DNA of 64,000 bases from an uncultured Bacteroidia bacterium (lineage in GTDB: Bacteria; Bacteroidota; Bacteroidia; Bacteroidales; F082): positions 1,302,001 to 1,366,000 of the forward strand of contig CACYHP010000001.1 of NCBI GenBank assembly GCA_902774295.1, in the 5' to 3' direction. Positions within the stretch are counted from its first letter, which is position 1. Each line of letters begins with the position of its first letter. The notes under the pieces are model-generated. The model saw nothing but the letters and a program-made list of their open reading frames with translations. It had not been told where the DNA came from and did no database searches. Made by a program: the position numbers and the translations under genes. This document shows positions 34,533-44,749 of this stretch, one piece after another.

Positions 34533-36629
34533 CTACAATTTCCAAACCAGCTGCAGCTTTCCATCAGTTTTTACGTTTCCTTCAATCTTTTCCAAACCAC
34601 TGCCAATCTCATTCACGTCACTGTAAATCGTGCAGCCGATCTTGGCGTTTATAGCAAGCCTACATCGGAGTTTCACTTTCCCTAAAAGATAGATTCTCAT
34701 ACCTTTATGATAAAAACTGCCGATTGAGAATGAATTCAGGACATCATTTTCGTAAGCATAAACGGCGCCACTCGGACTGTCAAACAAAGCATATCTGAAA
34801 GCAAAGCTAAACGGTTGATTTTCGGGATTGTACAATACATCTTGATATATCAGATATGATTTTGTCACGCCGGTGTTCTGCACATTGCTGACATTATATT
34901 CAACTCGGTTTTTCAATATGAAATCGTTGCCGACAGGGTAGGTGATGTGAAACCGCAGCGACATCTTGCGTTCATGAATCAAATAACGCATGTAGGTGTT
35001 CTCACTCGGGCCGTTTTTCTCCTTGTCTCGGTATTTCAACTCAATGAAAAACAATGAATTACTGTTGATGTCATGGCTTATTTGCAGGTTGTATTCCTGA
35101 CCGCGACTTGGTGCGTATGCGGAGTTTTTAAACCATTCTGACTCTGGGAAATCAGCGGTGGCGATAAGCTTCCATTTTGGCGCGAAAGTGATTGACGTCG
35201 AGAGGTAAAGACCTTTCTCATTGCGTGTGTTGCTGCCTGATGCGAAGGCATTGCTATACAAATTCTGATATTTCTTGTCGTAATATCTGTAAAACACATC
35301 AAACTCAATGTATCCCGCGGGCTGCACCGATGTTCCGAACAAAACCGCAGGTGCTCTGTTGTCGCTCATTGCCGCCTCACCGTAAAACGCCCATTTCTTC
35401 AGTACATAATAAAAGTCAACTCCTTGATTTACAAGTGTTTTGCCTTTAAAATAAAAGGTGTTGTACAGCCTCGGCTCAGGAATCAAAGCACTGCTTAAAA
35501 CAGTTTTGTGAATCGTATATCCGATTTGATAATTTGAGCCTCTATAACTGATATTTCCACCATATAGCTGCTGCGTAATCACATGGCGGTCAATAAGTTC
35601 ACCGTATGTCCGATGCAATCCTGTCTGTTGCAGCGCTGTCACATGCTGCTCGTCATCTGTGCTGTCGCTGACGCTTAAATTTGCATCGACTTTCTTGTTT
35701 GAATAAAACATCGTGAGCTCAAATCTCTTGTAACCCAATGTTGTTGCAGCCCCACGCAGGTAGCCGCTTTCATTTGCCGACTTCGATGCCCGAATCTTCT
35801 TGCTTTTCCTCAAAAGTGAGCCTCCGCTTGCCGCAAATGCCATTCCAGAACTCATCGTAAGACCCTGCCCGATAGCAAGTTGATAGTCGCCAAGCGCCAG
35901 TATTTTAACGAACTTAATATCTCTCACAAGAAAATGAAAAGAAGCGTAATCTATTGTCTTATATGCCTTTGAACCAATCATTCTCTTGATTGAATCATTG
36001 ATTTTCGGAGTGAAGAGGTATTCGCCAGGATCTTTTTCAAGCGCGAAACCGGCCTCAATCTTGTCACGGTAGATGAAATTATACCTGAGATACAGCTTTT
36101 GCGGATTTCCAAGATATTTCTTGCTCGGATTTTTATACAAAATCGAATCGCTAACATCTTGATATCCGGCCTTTTTGTTAAAACATCGCTCGGTCTGGAA
36201 TTGCGCCTGATGTTTGCCGTATTTTACCACATTTTTTAATCGTAGTTTCTCTTTTTCTTTAGGCCTTTCAAAACATATCAAGGGTTTCAGAATGTTGAAA
36301 GTCATCTCGTCAATGCCTTCGACAAATTTCAGCTCATCGAAGTTGACGATGTCGCCAAAATCTTTTCTATACGAATTTATATTATCAATAATGAAAATGT
36401 TAACTAAATGTAACTCAATGAGTTGATTTAATTCATCCGGATTATTGATATTTATTTTATTCTCGCAAATGGTCCAATAATCCTCGATAAGTTCCGTATA
36501 ATCGACGTCTTTATCAGAGTCGTCAACCATGCGTTCGATTTGGTCGATAATGAGGTCGTCAGTGATGGTGTTTTGCGCAAAAACCAAGCATGGCAATAAT
36601 ATTATAATAGGTGTCAGAAATCGTTTCAT
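34533..36629 (-). CDS. Exported helix-hairpin-helix plus outer-membrane-barrel protein
   Basis: 698 residues. The signal peptide ends LVFAQ. Residues about 55-115 hold two ComEA-like helix-hairpin-helix units (ININNPDELNQLIELHLVNI and VNFDELKFVEGIDEMTFNIL), as in small DNA-binding or linker domains. From about residue 130 the protein is rich in alternating aromatic beta strands (LYLRYNFIYRDKIEAGF, FYRYYDKKYQNLYSNAF), as expected for an outer-membrane barrel, ending in KLQLVWKL. Its start overlaps the stop of the upstream barrel gene (ATGA). The function is unknown; the HHH part may act as a periplasmic plug or contact. Confidence 0.7.
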   Translation of the reverse strand: MKRFLTPIIILLPCLVFAQNTITDDLIIDQIERMVDDSDKDVDYTELIEDYWTICENKININNPDELNQLIELHLVNIFIIDNINSYRKDFGDIVNFDELKFVEGIDEMTFNILKPLICFERPKEKEKLRLKNVVKYGKHQAQFQTERCFNKKAGYQDVSDSILYKNPSKKYLGNPQKLYLRYNFIYRDKIEAGFALEKDPGEYLFTPKINDSIKRMIGSKAYKTIDYASFHFLVRDIKFVKILALGDYQLAIGQGLTMSSGMAFAASGGSLLRKSKKIRASKSANESGYLRGAATTLGYKRFELTMFYSNKKVDANLSVSDSTDDEQHVTALQQTGLHRTYGELIDRHVITQQLYGGNISYRGSNYQIGYTIHKTVLSSALIPEPRLYNTFYFKGKTLVNQGVDFYYVLKKWAFYGEAAMSDNRAPAVLFGTSVQPAGYIEFDVFYRYYDKKYQNLYSNAFASGSNTRNEKGLYLSTSITFAPKWKLIATADFPESEWFKNSAYAPSRGQEYNLQISHDINSNSLFFIELKYRDKEKNGPSENTYMRYLIHERKMSLRFHITYPVGNDFILKNRVEYNVSNVQNTGVTKSYLIYQDVLYNPENQPFSFAFRYALFDSPSGAVYAYENDVLNSFSIGSFYHKGMRIYLLGKVKLRCRLAINAKIGCTIYSDVNEIGSGLEKIEGNVKTDGKLQLVWKL

Positions 36630-37453
36630 AGCTTTGGTTCTTTAATTTTAAAAATCAGACTGCTTTGAAATGAAACACCGGTGTATTGGTTCATTGTCGC
36701 CGAAACATCAATAACCAAGCGGTTTAACGTATATCCGACACCTACACTTGCCGTCGCGGGATTGGTGTGCACGCCAACACGGATGTAAAAATCCTGCAAG
36801 GTGTTGTATTCCAACCCGAAACGATAGTCGAGGCTCTTATCGGAGTTGTATTCCACTTCCGAAGTAGCCAGGAAATCTTTTGTCACCTGATACGACAACC
36901 CGAATCTGAAAACTATTGGAATTCGTTCATTATTTATGGTTTTTAGTTTTACATTGATGGGGTTGAAGATATAAACTCCGATGCATAAATCTTTAGTAAT
37001 ATCAGATTGTATGCCGAATTCAAACGTCGCCGTTCGTCGTTTGACGTAATCGTCGGAAAACTTAAACATCAGATAATCAAGCTTTAAGCCCATTTTAAGA
37101 TGTGGCCCGAAAGAGCGTGCGTATGCCAGTCCGAGTTTGTTTTCATTGAAATTTTCAAACCCGAATCGACTGTATGACAGCCCCAATGTACCGATTTTCA
37201 TTGGCATGACGAGAGCGGTGTTGTAAAAACTAAGCTCCTTCAAGAAAAACCGGTTTTCGTAAGATAATCCGACGCTGAAAAACCGATAATCGGCCATTCC
37301 AGCTGGATTGTTCTGAATGCTCCAGAAGTCGTTTAACGACACTGAACAATTGCCCATCGCATTGCTGCGAGCACCTGCAATACCTGATAAATCCCAGGAA
37401 AAGCAATGATAACCGAATAGGAATAATCCTATTAATAAAAGGTTTCTCTTCAT
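36626..37453 (-). CDS. Outer-membrane barrel protein of OMPP1/PorV-like type
   Basis: 275 residues from the ATG at 37453, which begins a signal peptide (MKRNLLLIGLFLFGYHCFS). GARSNAMGNCSVSLNDFWSIQNNPAGMA at the mature N-terminus is typical of FadL/PorV-like barrels; alternating beta strands follow to the end. PorV-like proteins shuttle T9SS cargo or transport hydrophobic compounds. The stop overlaps the start of the HHH-barrel gene, so the two probably work together. An earlier ATG at 37486 would overlap the promoter element and is disfavoured. Confidence 0.75.
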   Translation of the reverse strand: MKRNLLLIGLFLFGYHCFSWDLSGIAGARSNAMGNCSVSLNDFWSIQNNPAGMADYRFFSVGLSYENRFFLKELSFYNTALVMPMKIGTLGLSYSRFGFENFNENKLGLAYARSFGPHLKMGLKLDYLMFKFSDDYVKRRTATFEFGIQSDITKDLCIGVYIFNPINVKLKTINNERIPIVFRFGLSYQVTKDFLATSEVEYNSDKSLDYRFGLEYNTLQDFYIRVGVHTNPATASVGVGYTLNRLVIDVSATMNQYTGVSFQSSLIFKIKEPKL

Positions 37454-37483
37454 TTTATTTAGTTTTTGTTGACTTATTTTTTG

Positions 37484-37491
37484 CAAAGATA
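37484..37491 (-). promoter_or_regulatory. -7 promoter element for the barrel gene pair
   Basis: Reads TATCTTTG on the minus strand, 30 bases before the ATG at 37453. Confidence 0.6.
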
Positions 37492-37514
37492 TACTTTTTT
37501 TCTGAAAAAAATAT

Positions 37515-37522
37515 TAACTTTG
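37515..37522 (+). promoter_or_regulatory. -7 promoter element for the DUF456 gene
   Basis: TAACTTTG, 16 bases before the ATG at 37539. It is divergent from the barrel-pair promoter. Confidence 0.6.
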
Positions 37523-37538
37523 TGCAAAATTTTTTGAT

Positions 37539-38057
37539 ATGGATTATGTTTTGATAATTTCAGCCATTGTGGTGATAATTATAGGTTTAATCGGTGATAT
37601 TGTCCCGGGAATTCCTGGCACTCCAGTGAGTTATCTGGCATTACTGCTTATACATTGGACCGACAGAATCAGCTATTCTCCACAATTTCTCTTTATGACA
37701 GGTTTGATATGTGCGGCGATTACCGTTCTCGACTATGTTGTCCCGGTTTGGGGTACTAAGAAATTCGGGGGCACCAAGGCCGGAACACGCGGAAGCACTA
37801 TTGGTTTGATAGTTGGTATTTTGGTATTGCCAATGCTCGGAATCGTCCTCGGACCTTTCGGTTTGATTGGAATTCTTGGCGGACCATTTGTTGGAGCTTA
37901 TATCGGCGAAAAGATGGGCGGCACACCCGACAACAAGGCTTGGCGCTCGGCTTTCGGCTCGTTTATCGGCTTCCTCGCCGGCACATTAATGAAGATAGTT
38001 TACACTTTAGTCATTGGTTTTTACGTGATTAAAGATATTATTAATGCATTTTTTTAA
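37539..38057 (+). CDS. DUF456 small membrane protein
   Basis: 172 residues with four or five membrane segments and glycine-zipper repeats (GLIVGILVLPMLGIVLGPFGLIGILGGPFVGAYIGEKMGG). It matches DUF456, a family of inner-membrane proteins of unknown function. The opening IIGLIGDIVPGIPGTPVSY is characteristic. Nine bases after its stop the C69 dipeptidase gene begins, so the two are co-transcribed. Confidence 0.85.
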   Translation: MDYVLIISAIVVIIIGLIGDIVPGIPGTPVSYLALLLIHWTDRISYSPQFLFMTGLICAAITVLDYVVPVWGTKKFGGTKAGTRGSTIGLIVGILVLPMLGIVLGPFGLIGILGGPFVGAYIGEKMGGTPDNKAWRSAFGSFIGFLAGTLMKIVYTLVIGFYVIKDIINAFF

Positions 38058-38066
38058 TTGATAATT

Positions 38067-39752
38067 ATGAAGATATTAAAATCATTATTTATGGTTTTAT
38101 TCCTGATAATGGGAATGAGATCCTTTGCATGCACAAACTTCTTGGTGACAAAAGGCGCTTCGGTTGACGGCTCGAATTTCATAACATACGCTGCTGATTC
38201 GCATATCCGTTATGGTGAGCTGTATTACACTCCGGCTGCTGACTGGGCAGAAGGTGACATGCGTACTATCTACGATCGTGGAACTAACGCTATAAGAGGC
38301 TATGTCCCTCAGCCGGCACACACATATCAGGTGGTAGGCTACATCAATGAGCATCAAGTGGCAATGGGTGAGACAACCTTCGGTGGCCGCGAGGAACTCA
38401 TCGATCTTAACGGCCTCATCGATTACGGCAGCCTGATGTTTATGGCTCTTGAACGCAGCAAGTCAGCTCGCGAAGCTATCAAGGTTATCGCCGATCTAGT
38501 TGAAGAATATGGCTATGGCAGCGACGGAGAGACGTTCTCCATTTCCGATAAGGATGAGGTTTGGTACATGGAAATCATTGGAAAAGGCGAGGAGAAAGGT
38601 GCTGTCTGGGTGGCAATCCGCATCCCTGACGGATACATCTCCGGTCACGCTAATGCTGCGAGAATTCAGACCTTCCCACTGAGAGATGGAAAGATATCAA
38701 TCACCGATAAAGACTGGAAGAAGCTTTATAAAAGCGATGTCGAGGTGATTTACAAACACGACATCATCAAATTTGCACGTAAGAAAGGTTATTTCGACGG
38801 TAAAGACAAAGATTTCGACTTCAGCGCGGCATACGCTCCTGTCGATTTCTCGGCAGCCCGCATCTGCGACTTGCGCGTTTGGGCAATGTTCAACGAGGTT
38901 TGCGACGATATGGACCAGTATTGGGATTATGTGACAGGCAAAGACCTCACACATGGCCGTATGCCTTTGTATGTCAAGCCTAATCGCAATATCTCATTGA
39001 CAGATATGATGTCGTTTATGCGTAATCATTATCAAGGTACTGAATTGGACAAAACTCTTGATGCTGGCGCAGGTCCTTTTGGATCGCCATATCGCTGCAA
39101 TCCATTGTATTGGGAGTATAACGGTGTGAAATATTTCAACGAACGCAGCACAGAGACGGTGCAAACAGGTTTTTCATTTATCGCTCAATCGAGAAACTGG
39201 CTTCCTGATCAAGTGGGCGGCATTATCTGGTTTGGCGTAGATGACACTGGATCAACGGTTTATACACCATTTTACTGCTCGATTTCAGAGGTGCCGATTG
39301 AATTCCGCGTGGGCAATGGCGACATGCTGACATATTCTGACAACGCCGCTTTCTGGGTCTTCAACCGACTCGCTCATTTCAAATATCTGTTCTACAATAG
39401 AGTTATCGGCGACATCCAGAAGGTGCAGAATGAGCTTGAGACAAGCTATCAAGAACAGGTTAAAGAGATTGACAGTCAAGCTGTTGATATGATAAATAAC
39501 GGTGGCGAGATGGAATCAATCGCATTTTTAACTGACTTCGCTGTCAAATCTGCCGCTAATACGGTATACAGATGGAAACAACTTGACAACTATCTGTTGG
39601 TGAAATATTTGGATAGCAACGTCAAACAAGAGGAGAACGGCGAATTTAAACGCAACGGACATGGATATCCTGCAAAACCTAAACAGCCTGGTTATCCTGA
39701 TTCATGGAAGAAAAGGGTTATTGAGGACACTGGAGATAAGTTCATAAGATGA
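38067..39752 (+). CDS. C69-family dipeptidase
   Basis: 561 residues from the ATG at 38067 (a TTG three codons earlier is open but unlikely). After the signal peptide the N-terminus is MRSFACTNFLV; Cys about 23 should become the nucleophile after cleavage, as in Ntn-hydrolase dipeptidases of family C69. Further family motifs are ADSHIRYGELYYTP, NEHQVAMGETTFGGREEL and VWYMEIIGKG. It cleaves dipeptides in the periplasm, supporting peptide use. Its stop overlaps the rarA start by four bases (ATGA). Confidence 0.92.
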   Translation: MKILKSLFMVLFLIMGMRSFACTNFLVTKGASVDGSNFITYAADSHIRYGELYYTPAADWAEGDMRTIYDRGTNAIRGYVPQPAHTYQVVGYINEHQVAMGETTFGGREELIDLNGLIDYGSLMFMALERSKSAREAIKVIADLVEEYGYGSDGETFSISDKDEVWYMEIIGKGEEKGAVWVAIRIPDGYISGHANAARIQTFPLRDGKISITDKDWKKLYKSDVEVIYKHDIIKFARKKGYFDGKDKDFDFSAAYAPVDFSAARICDLRVWAMFNEVCDDMDQYWDYVTGKDLTHGRMPLYVKPNRNISLTDMMSFMRNHYQGTELDKTLDAGAGPFGSPYRCNPLYWEYNGVKYFNERSTETVQTGFSFIAQSRNWLPDQVGGIIWFGVDDTGSTVYTPFYCSISEVPIEFRVGNGDMLTYSDNAAFWVFNRLAHFKYLFYNRVIGDIQKVQNELETSYQEQVKEIDSQAVDMINNGGEMESIAFLTDFAVKSAANTVYRWKQLDNYLLVKYLDSNVKQEENGEFKRNGHGYPAKPKQPGYPDSWKKRVIEDTGDKFIR

Positions 39753-41032
39753 GAAGCACCATACCTTTAGCGGAACGTCTGCGTCCTACCTCGTTGGACG
39801 GCTACATAGGGCAGGAGCACCTTATTGGTCCGAATGCCGTGCTGCGCCGCGCCATTGAGAGCGGTCACATCCCATCGATGATTTTCTGGGGACCTCCGGG
39901 AGTGGGCAAAACGACACTCGCATTTATCATCTCGAAACAGGTGAAACGCCAGTTTTTCGTGCTTAGTGCGGTGAGCAGCGGCGTGAAAGATGTGCGCGAG
40001 GTCTATGACCGAGCGCGCATGGCTCCGGAACCGCCGATACTGTTTATCGATGAAATCCATAGGTTTTCTAAGGCACAGCAAGATTCGCTGCTCGGCGCAG
40101 TGGAAAAAGGCTTGGTGACGTTGATAGGCGCAACCACAGAAAACCCGAGTTTCGAGGTTATCTCTCCTTTGCTTTCGAGATGCCAGGTTTATATCTTGAA
40201 AGAACTTGAGAAAGACGACCTTAAAAAGCTGATTGTCAATGCAGTGGAGGTGCTGAAAGAAGATTATAAGAAAAATATTATCGTCGAGGAAGACGAGGCT
40301 TTGATGCAAATCAGCGGGGGAGATGCCAGGAAGCTGCTCAACGCCATTGATCTGGTGGTCGGCATGCTCGACGATGCATCGCCTAAAGCCAAGAAACTCG
40401 TCGTGAATAACGAGGTTACGACGAAATATATCCAAAGCAACCTGCTGAAATACGACCGTCTCGGCGAGATGCATTACGACATCATCTCAGCCTTCATCAA
40501 GTCGATTAGAGGCAGTGACCCTAATGCTGCGGTATATTATCTGGCTCGTATGATTGAAGCTGGCGAAGACCCGCTTTTCATCGCACGCCGTATGCTGATT
40601 TTGGCTTCCGAAGACATCGGGAATGCCAATCCCAACGCACTGCTGCTCGCAAACGCATGCTTCGACGCAGTGAACAAGATCGGTTGGCCTGAAAGCAGGA
40701 TAATTCTTTCACAAACAGCCACATATCTCGCATCCTCGGCAAAGAGCAATGCTGCTGTTGTGGCAATAGACTCGGCACAGGCACTTGTCAAGAAAACCGG
40801 CAACCTCAGCGTGCCGTTACATCTTCGCAATGCCCCGACAAAGCTGATGAAAGACCTCGGTTATCACGATGGATACAAATATGCACACAGCTATCCGGGC
40901 AACTTTGTGGAGCAGGAGTTTTTGCCTGAAGAAATATCTGGCACACGTCTTTATTCGCCTCAAGATAACCCTCGCGAACTTGAGCTCCGCCGTTCGTTGA
41001 AAGCTAAATGGAAAGACAAGTATGGCTACTGA
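39749..41032 (+). CDS. rarA: Replication-associated recombination protein A
   Basis: 427 residues. N-terminal [20 protein letters not shown], Walker [10 protein letters not shown], Walker [11 protein letters not shown], sensor [10 protein letters not shown], and the C-terminal oligomerisation domain ([41 protein letters not shown]). This AAA+ ATPase acts at stalled replication forks. It overlaps the dipeptidase by four bases and ubiE by 11, so it lies within an operon of mixed function. Confidence 0.95.
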   Translation: MRSTIPLAERLRPTSLDGYIGQEHLIGPNAVLRRAIESGHIPSMIFWGPPGVGKTTLAFIISKQVKRQFFVLSAVSSGVKDVREVYDRARMAPEPPILFIDEIHRFSKAQQDSLLGAVEKGLVTLIGATTENPSFEVISPLLSRCQVYILKELEKDDLKKLIVNAVEVLKEDYKKNIIVEEDEALMQISGGDARKLLNAIDLVVGMLDDASPKAKKLVVNNEVTTKYIQSNLLKYDRLGEMHYDIISAFIKSIRGSDPNAAVYYLARMIEAGEDPLFIARRMLILASEDIGNANPNALLLANACFDAVNKIGWPESRIILSQTATYLASSAKSNAAVVAIDSAQALVKKTGNLSVPLHLRNAPTKLMKDLGYHDGYKYAHSYPGNFVEQEFLPEEISGTRLYSPQDNPRELELRRSLKAKWKDKYGY

Positions 41033-41735
41033 TTCTAACCACATCGCTTCGATGTTCGACGATATAGCGCCGACTTACGACAAGTTGAACCATATCCTCT
41101 CGCTGAATGTCGACAAGTCATGGAGGCGTAAGGCTGTGAAACGACTGAAAAAGTCATTGGCCAATGTTTCAAATCCTAAGATTCTGGATGTGGCTTGTGG
41201 CACCGCCGATTCAACAATTCAAATTGCGAAAAGCATTGTAAATGCTGAGATTTCAGGTATAGATATTTCTGACGGTATGCTGAAAATAGGAGAGGAGAAG
41301 GTTGAACAGCAGGGACTGTCAGATAGAATCAGTTTTTTAAAATCGCCAGCCGAAAACATTGATTTCCAAGACAATACATTTGATGCTGTATTTGTCGCTT
41401 TTGGAGTGAGAAATTTCTCTGACAGGATGAAAGGCTTGGGTGAAATAATGCGTGTATTAAAGACCAATGGCACTCTGATGGTGCTGGAACTGTCTGAACC
41501 CCAGAATGTTATCGTGCGTTGGTGCTATAATCTCTATTTTAAAAATATACTGCCTTTCATCGGAAAACGTGTGTCAGGAAATGCCGGCGCATATCGATAT
41601 CTTCAGCAGACTGTAGAGAAGTTTCCGATGCCTAAGGAGTTTATGGATATGTTGAAAACGATTGGTTATCAAGATGTTAAACATAAGGCATTATCTTGTG
41701 GATTATGCCGTATTTATCAAGCAAACAAGATTTAA
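41022..41735 (+). CDS. ubiE: Demethylmenaquinone methyltransferase
   Basis: 237 residues (also called MenG). N-terminal MFDDIAPTYDKLNHILSLNVDKSWR, SAM-binding ILDVACGTADSTIQIA, and the FGVRNFSD and FVAFGV family motifs are all present. It methylates demethylmenaquinone in the last step of menaquinone synthesis at the inner face of the membrane. It overlaps rarA and is one base before menA, which makes its substrate, so the pair is functionally linked. Confidence 0.95.
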   Translation: MATDSNHIASMFDDIAPTYDKLNHILSLNVDKSWRRKAVKRLKKSLANVSNPKILDVACGTADSTIQIAKSIVNAEISGIDISDGMLKIGEEKVEQQGLSDRISFLKSPAENIDFQDNTFDAVFVAFGVRNFSDRMKGLGEIMRVLKTNGTLMVLELSEPQNVIVRWCYNLYFKNILPFIGKRVSGNAGAYRYLQQTVEKFPMPKEFMDMLKTIGYQDVKHKALSCGLCRIYQANKI

Positions 41736-41736
41736 A

Positions 41737-42603
41737 ATGAGTGAAGTGAAGTTTAAATATTGGATTCAGGCGGCCCGACCGAAGACTTTGTTGGTGTCGA
41801 TGGCGCCAGTTATTATGTCGATTGCTATTGCCTCTAAATATATTACAATCAAGTGGTTGCCGGCAGTAATCTGTCTTGTTTTCGCTGTGATGGCGCAAGT
41901 TCTCTCAAACTTTGTCAACGACTATGCCGATGGTTTGAAAGGCGCTGACAATGAGCGACTAGGACCGCAATATATGATTTCTTCCGGACTCATCTCGCAA
42001 CAACAGATGCGGCGCGGAATCATCGTCTGGGCAATCTTGACGTTTATTGTTGGCTGCACCCTGTTATATTATGGCGGCTGGATACTGCTACCGTTCGGAA
42101 TCGTCATCATGTTGTGTGCAATAGCGTATTCCGGAGGACCGTTCCCGCTTTCACGTCATGCCTTGGGCGATGTGGCTGTGCTGCTGTTTTACGGCATCGC
42201 ACCTGTGGTTCTCACGTTTTTTATCCAGACAGGATTTGTCAACTGGCAAATCATCATCTCAGGCCTCGCTATAGGCATTGTAGTTGACAACTTATTGATA
42301 GTTAATAACTATCGTGATGCTGAGAATGATGCCAAAAACGGCAAGAAAACCACTGTCACATTATTTGGCAAGACCTTGATGAGATATCTTTTCTATCTGA
42401 ATCCGATAATTGCAATAATACTAATTTATCTTGTTTTTAAAAATAATATAATATTTTGGTATTTTATTCCATTTCTGATATATTCGGTTTTTGTAAGTTG
42501 CAAATTCGCGAAAGCTAAAGGTATGGAATTTAACAAACTGATAGGGATGGCGCCGCTCGAGGCGATAATTTTTGCTTTGTCAATAACAATATACTTAATA
42601 TAA
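41737..42603 (+). CDS. menA: 1,4-dihydroxy-2-naphthoate polyprenyltransferase
   Basis: 288 residues from the ATG at 41737, one base after ubiE. Eight or nine membrane helices of the UbiA family, with the Asp-rich NDYADGLKGADNE (about 60-72) and the second site NNYRDAENDAKNGKKT that bind the isoprenyl diphosphate through Mg2+. It joins the isoprenoid tail to DHNA in menaquinone synthesis. Confidence 0.95.
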   Translation: MSEVKFKYWIQAARPKTLLVSMAPVIMSIAIASKYITIKWLPAVICLVFAVMAQVLSNFVNDYADGLKGADNERLGPQYMISSGLISQQQMRRGIIVWAILTFIVGCTLLYYGGWILLPFGIVIMLCAIAYSGGPFPLSRHALGDVAVLLFYGIAPVVLTFFIQTGFVNWQIIISGLAIGIVVDNLLIVNNYRDAENDAKNGKKTTVTLFGKTLMRYLFYLNPIIAIILIYLVFKNNIIFWYFIPFLIYSVFVSCKFAKAKGMEFNKLIGMAPLEAIIFALSITIYLI

Positions 42604-42604
42604 A

Positions 42605-43078
42605 ATGTCAGAAAACTTAATAATCAAAGGCGATTCCAAGAAGGAACTTTATGAAAATCTTCTCCCGCAACTCAAAGCGTTGGTGGAAGGTGAAAACGAT
42701 ATTATTGCCAATATGGCTAATGTTTCAGCATGCCTGAAAGACACTTTTAACTTCTGGTGGGTGGGTTTCTATCGTGTGATAAACGATGAACTTGTGCTCG
42801 GTCCATTCCAAGGCCCGTTGGCATGCACACGTATCCGTAAAGGCAAAGGCGTCTGCGGAACAGCTTGGCAAAAGGCGGAGACAGTTGTCGTTCCTGATGT
42901 CGACGAGTTTCCAGGTCACATCGCATGCAGCAGTCTTACCAAGTCTGAAATTGTAGTGCCGATTTTCAAAGGAAATGACGTCGTCGCAGTTCTTGATATA
43001 GACAGCGAAAGACTTGCCAATTTCGATGAAACGGACAAGTCTTTCCTTGAGGAATTGGTAACTTATTTTACACTGTAA
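42605..43078 (+). CDS. msrC: Free methionine-(R)-sulfoxide reductase, GAF type
   Basis: 157 residues, one GAF domain. The three cysteines of the family are present: LACTRIRKGKGVC (two) and HIACSS (one), together with WWVGFYRV and PVFK-like (VPIFKGNDVVAVLDIDS). It reduces free methionine-R-sulfoxide with thioredoxin. The gene is one base after menA. Its 3' end overlaps the convergent Na/Pi gene by 11 bases. Confidence 0.92.
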   Translation: MSENLIIKGDSKKELYENLLPQLKALVEGENDIIANMANVSACLKDTFNFWWVGFYRVINDELVLGPFQGPLACTRIRKGKGVCGTAWQKAETVVVPDVDEFPGHIACSSLTKSEIVVPIFKGNDVVAVLDIDSERLANFDETDKSFLEELVTYFTL

Positions 43079-44738
43079 GTTTCTTATGTGCGTGAGCCTC
43101 AACGACATTGATTGCATAGTCGCCTAACTTCTCGCACTCACAGATGATATCCATATACTGTACGCCGGCCTGGTAGTTGTAGTGATGCTCGTTGATATCG
43201 CTGACATTGGCTTCCTTAAGCTGTGTACGGTAGTTATTTATCTCATTCTCAATATTTAACGACTCGTTAGGGTCAACGAGACCTTTGTCGTCGTCAAGGA
43301 TTCTCTGCATTTGCTCCAAAGCTCTTTCGCTAAGTTCAAACATGTGGTGGATGTGAACCTTTTGTTCTTCGGTAAAGTGCTCATTTTTGTTGTGCTTCTG
43401 GTTGATTGTACGAGCCATATTGAAGCAGCTGTCGCCGATACTCTCGAGCTCACCGACTTCACGAAGCATATAACGGATCTTGGTCTTACTGTCAGGACTA
43501 AGATGACCCTCAGTGACCTTATTCAGATAATTGGCAATTTCGATTTCCATATTGTCGGAAATGCCTTCATACTTCTCAATCCGAGCATATAATTTGCTAA
43601 AATCCTCGTCAGTTTTTGTCTCAAAAAGCAAAGTCGGGATAAAACCAAACATCCTGTTGGTGCGTGCCGCAAACAAGCTGATTTCTTTCTGAGCCTGCAA
43701 AATCGAAAGTTCTGCCGTTGACAAGAGGCCGCCAGAGATAAACTTCAATCTCGACTCTTCTTCTTCCTCCGAGATATTTGGCTTGATAATGTTGCATACG
43801 AAACGCTCAATGTATGGCACGAATCCGATAAGCAACAAAGTGTTAGCAACATTAAAACCAGTGTGGAAGGTCGCCAAGGCAATTATACTGCTGTCAAAAC
43901 CGACAAGTGGATTGACGAAATCTACAATAGGATGGAAGAATATCAAAGCCCAGGTAACACCAATCAAATTGATGCTTAAGTGTGCGAAAGCGGCTCGTTT
44001 TGCCTGCGTGTTAGCACCAATGGCTGCGATATTTGCAGTGATTGTCGTTCCTATGTTCTCGCCAAGCACCATCAAAATACCTTGCTGAATGTTAAGAATG
44101 TTTGTGAAGCATAATATCATGGTGAAAGCCATGGTCGCTGCACTTGACTGAAGGCAGAGGGTCAAAGCTGTTCCCAAGATTAGGAATAAAAATCCATTCC
44201 AAAATGTCGGTTCACTGAAACGTTGTATGAATTCGCTGATAGCTGCATTAGCGTTAGGATCGTTGATAAAAGCCAATCCGGTTTCCTTAAGCGTTCCCAG
44301 ACCTAAAAACAGGAATGCGAAGCCGAAGAGCAAATCACCGATGATACGGCGTTTTTTCAAGTAAATAAGCAAGATACCAAGCAAAAACGCTGGATATACA
44401 AAGAACGCCATGTTCAGTACAAATCCCAGCGACATAATCCATGCCGTTATCGTGGTGCCGATGTGAGCACCCATAATCACCGAGATAGACTGCCCCAAGG
44501 TGATAAGTCCGGCATTGACAAATGAAACTGTCATCAATGTCGTCGCCGTTGATGACTGAACTACTGCAGTGACAAAAATACCAGAAAGCATTCCAGTAAA
44601 ACGGTTCGTGGTCATGGTTCCAAGCGCGTGACGCAGCTGTGGACCGGCCATCTTTTGCAAAGCGTCACTCGTCGCCTTCATTCCGTACATGAGCAAGGCG
44701 AGGCATCCGCAAAGCTTTAAAAATAAAAACAAAGTCAT
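43068..44738 (-). CDS. Na/Pi cotransporter (NptA type) with PhoU-like tail
   Basis: 556 residues. The membrane part holds two inverted repeats with the QSS motifs of the family (AVVQSSTATTLMT near 60 and CLQSSAATMAF near 195). From about 350 there is a soluble PhoU-like helical domain (ANYLNKVTEGHLS, LESIGDSCFNMART, KLGDYAINVVEAHAH). It imports phosphate with sodium. It is the last gene of the rho-M64-HTH-Na/Pi series, 11 bases after the HTH gene. Confidence 0.93.
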   Translation of the reverse strand: MTLFLFLKLCGCLALLMYGMKATSDALQKMAGPQLRHALGTMTTNRFTGMLSGIFVTAVVQSSTATTLMTVSFVNAGLITLGQSISVIMGAHIGTTITAWIMSLGFVLNMAFFVYPAFLLGILLIYLKKRRIIGDLLFGFAFLFLGLGTLKETGLAFINDPNANAAISEFIQRFSEPTFWNGFLFLILGTALTLCLQSSAATMAFTMILCFTNILNIQQGILMVLGENIGTTITANIAAIGANTQAKRAAFAHLSINLIGVTWALIFFHPIVDFVNPLVGFDSSIIALATFHTGFNVANTLLLIGFVPYIERFVCNIIKPNISEEEEESRLKFISGGLLSTAELSILQAQKEISLFAARTNRMFGFIPTLLFETKTDEDFSKLYARIEKYEGISDNMEIEIANYLNKVTEGHLSPDSKTKIRYMLREVGELESIGDSCFNMARTINQKHNKNEHFTEEQKVHIHHMFELSERALEQMQRILDDDKGLVDPNESLNIENEINNYRTQLKEANVSDINEHHYNYQAGVQYMDIICECEKLGDYAINVVEAHAHKKLTV

Positions 44739-44749
44739 ATCAAAACTTA

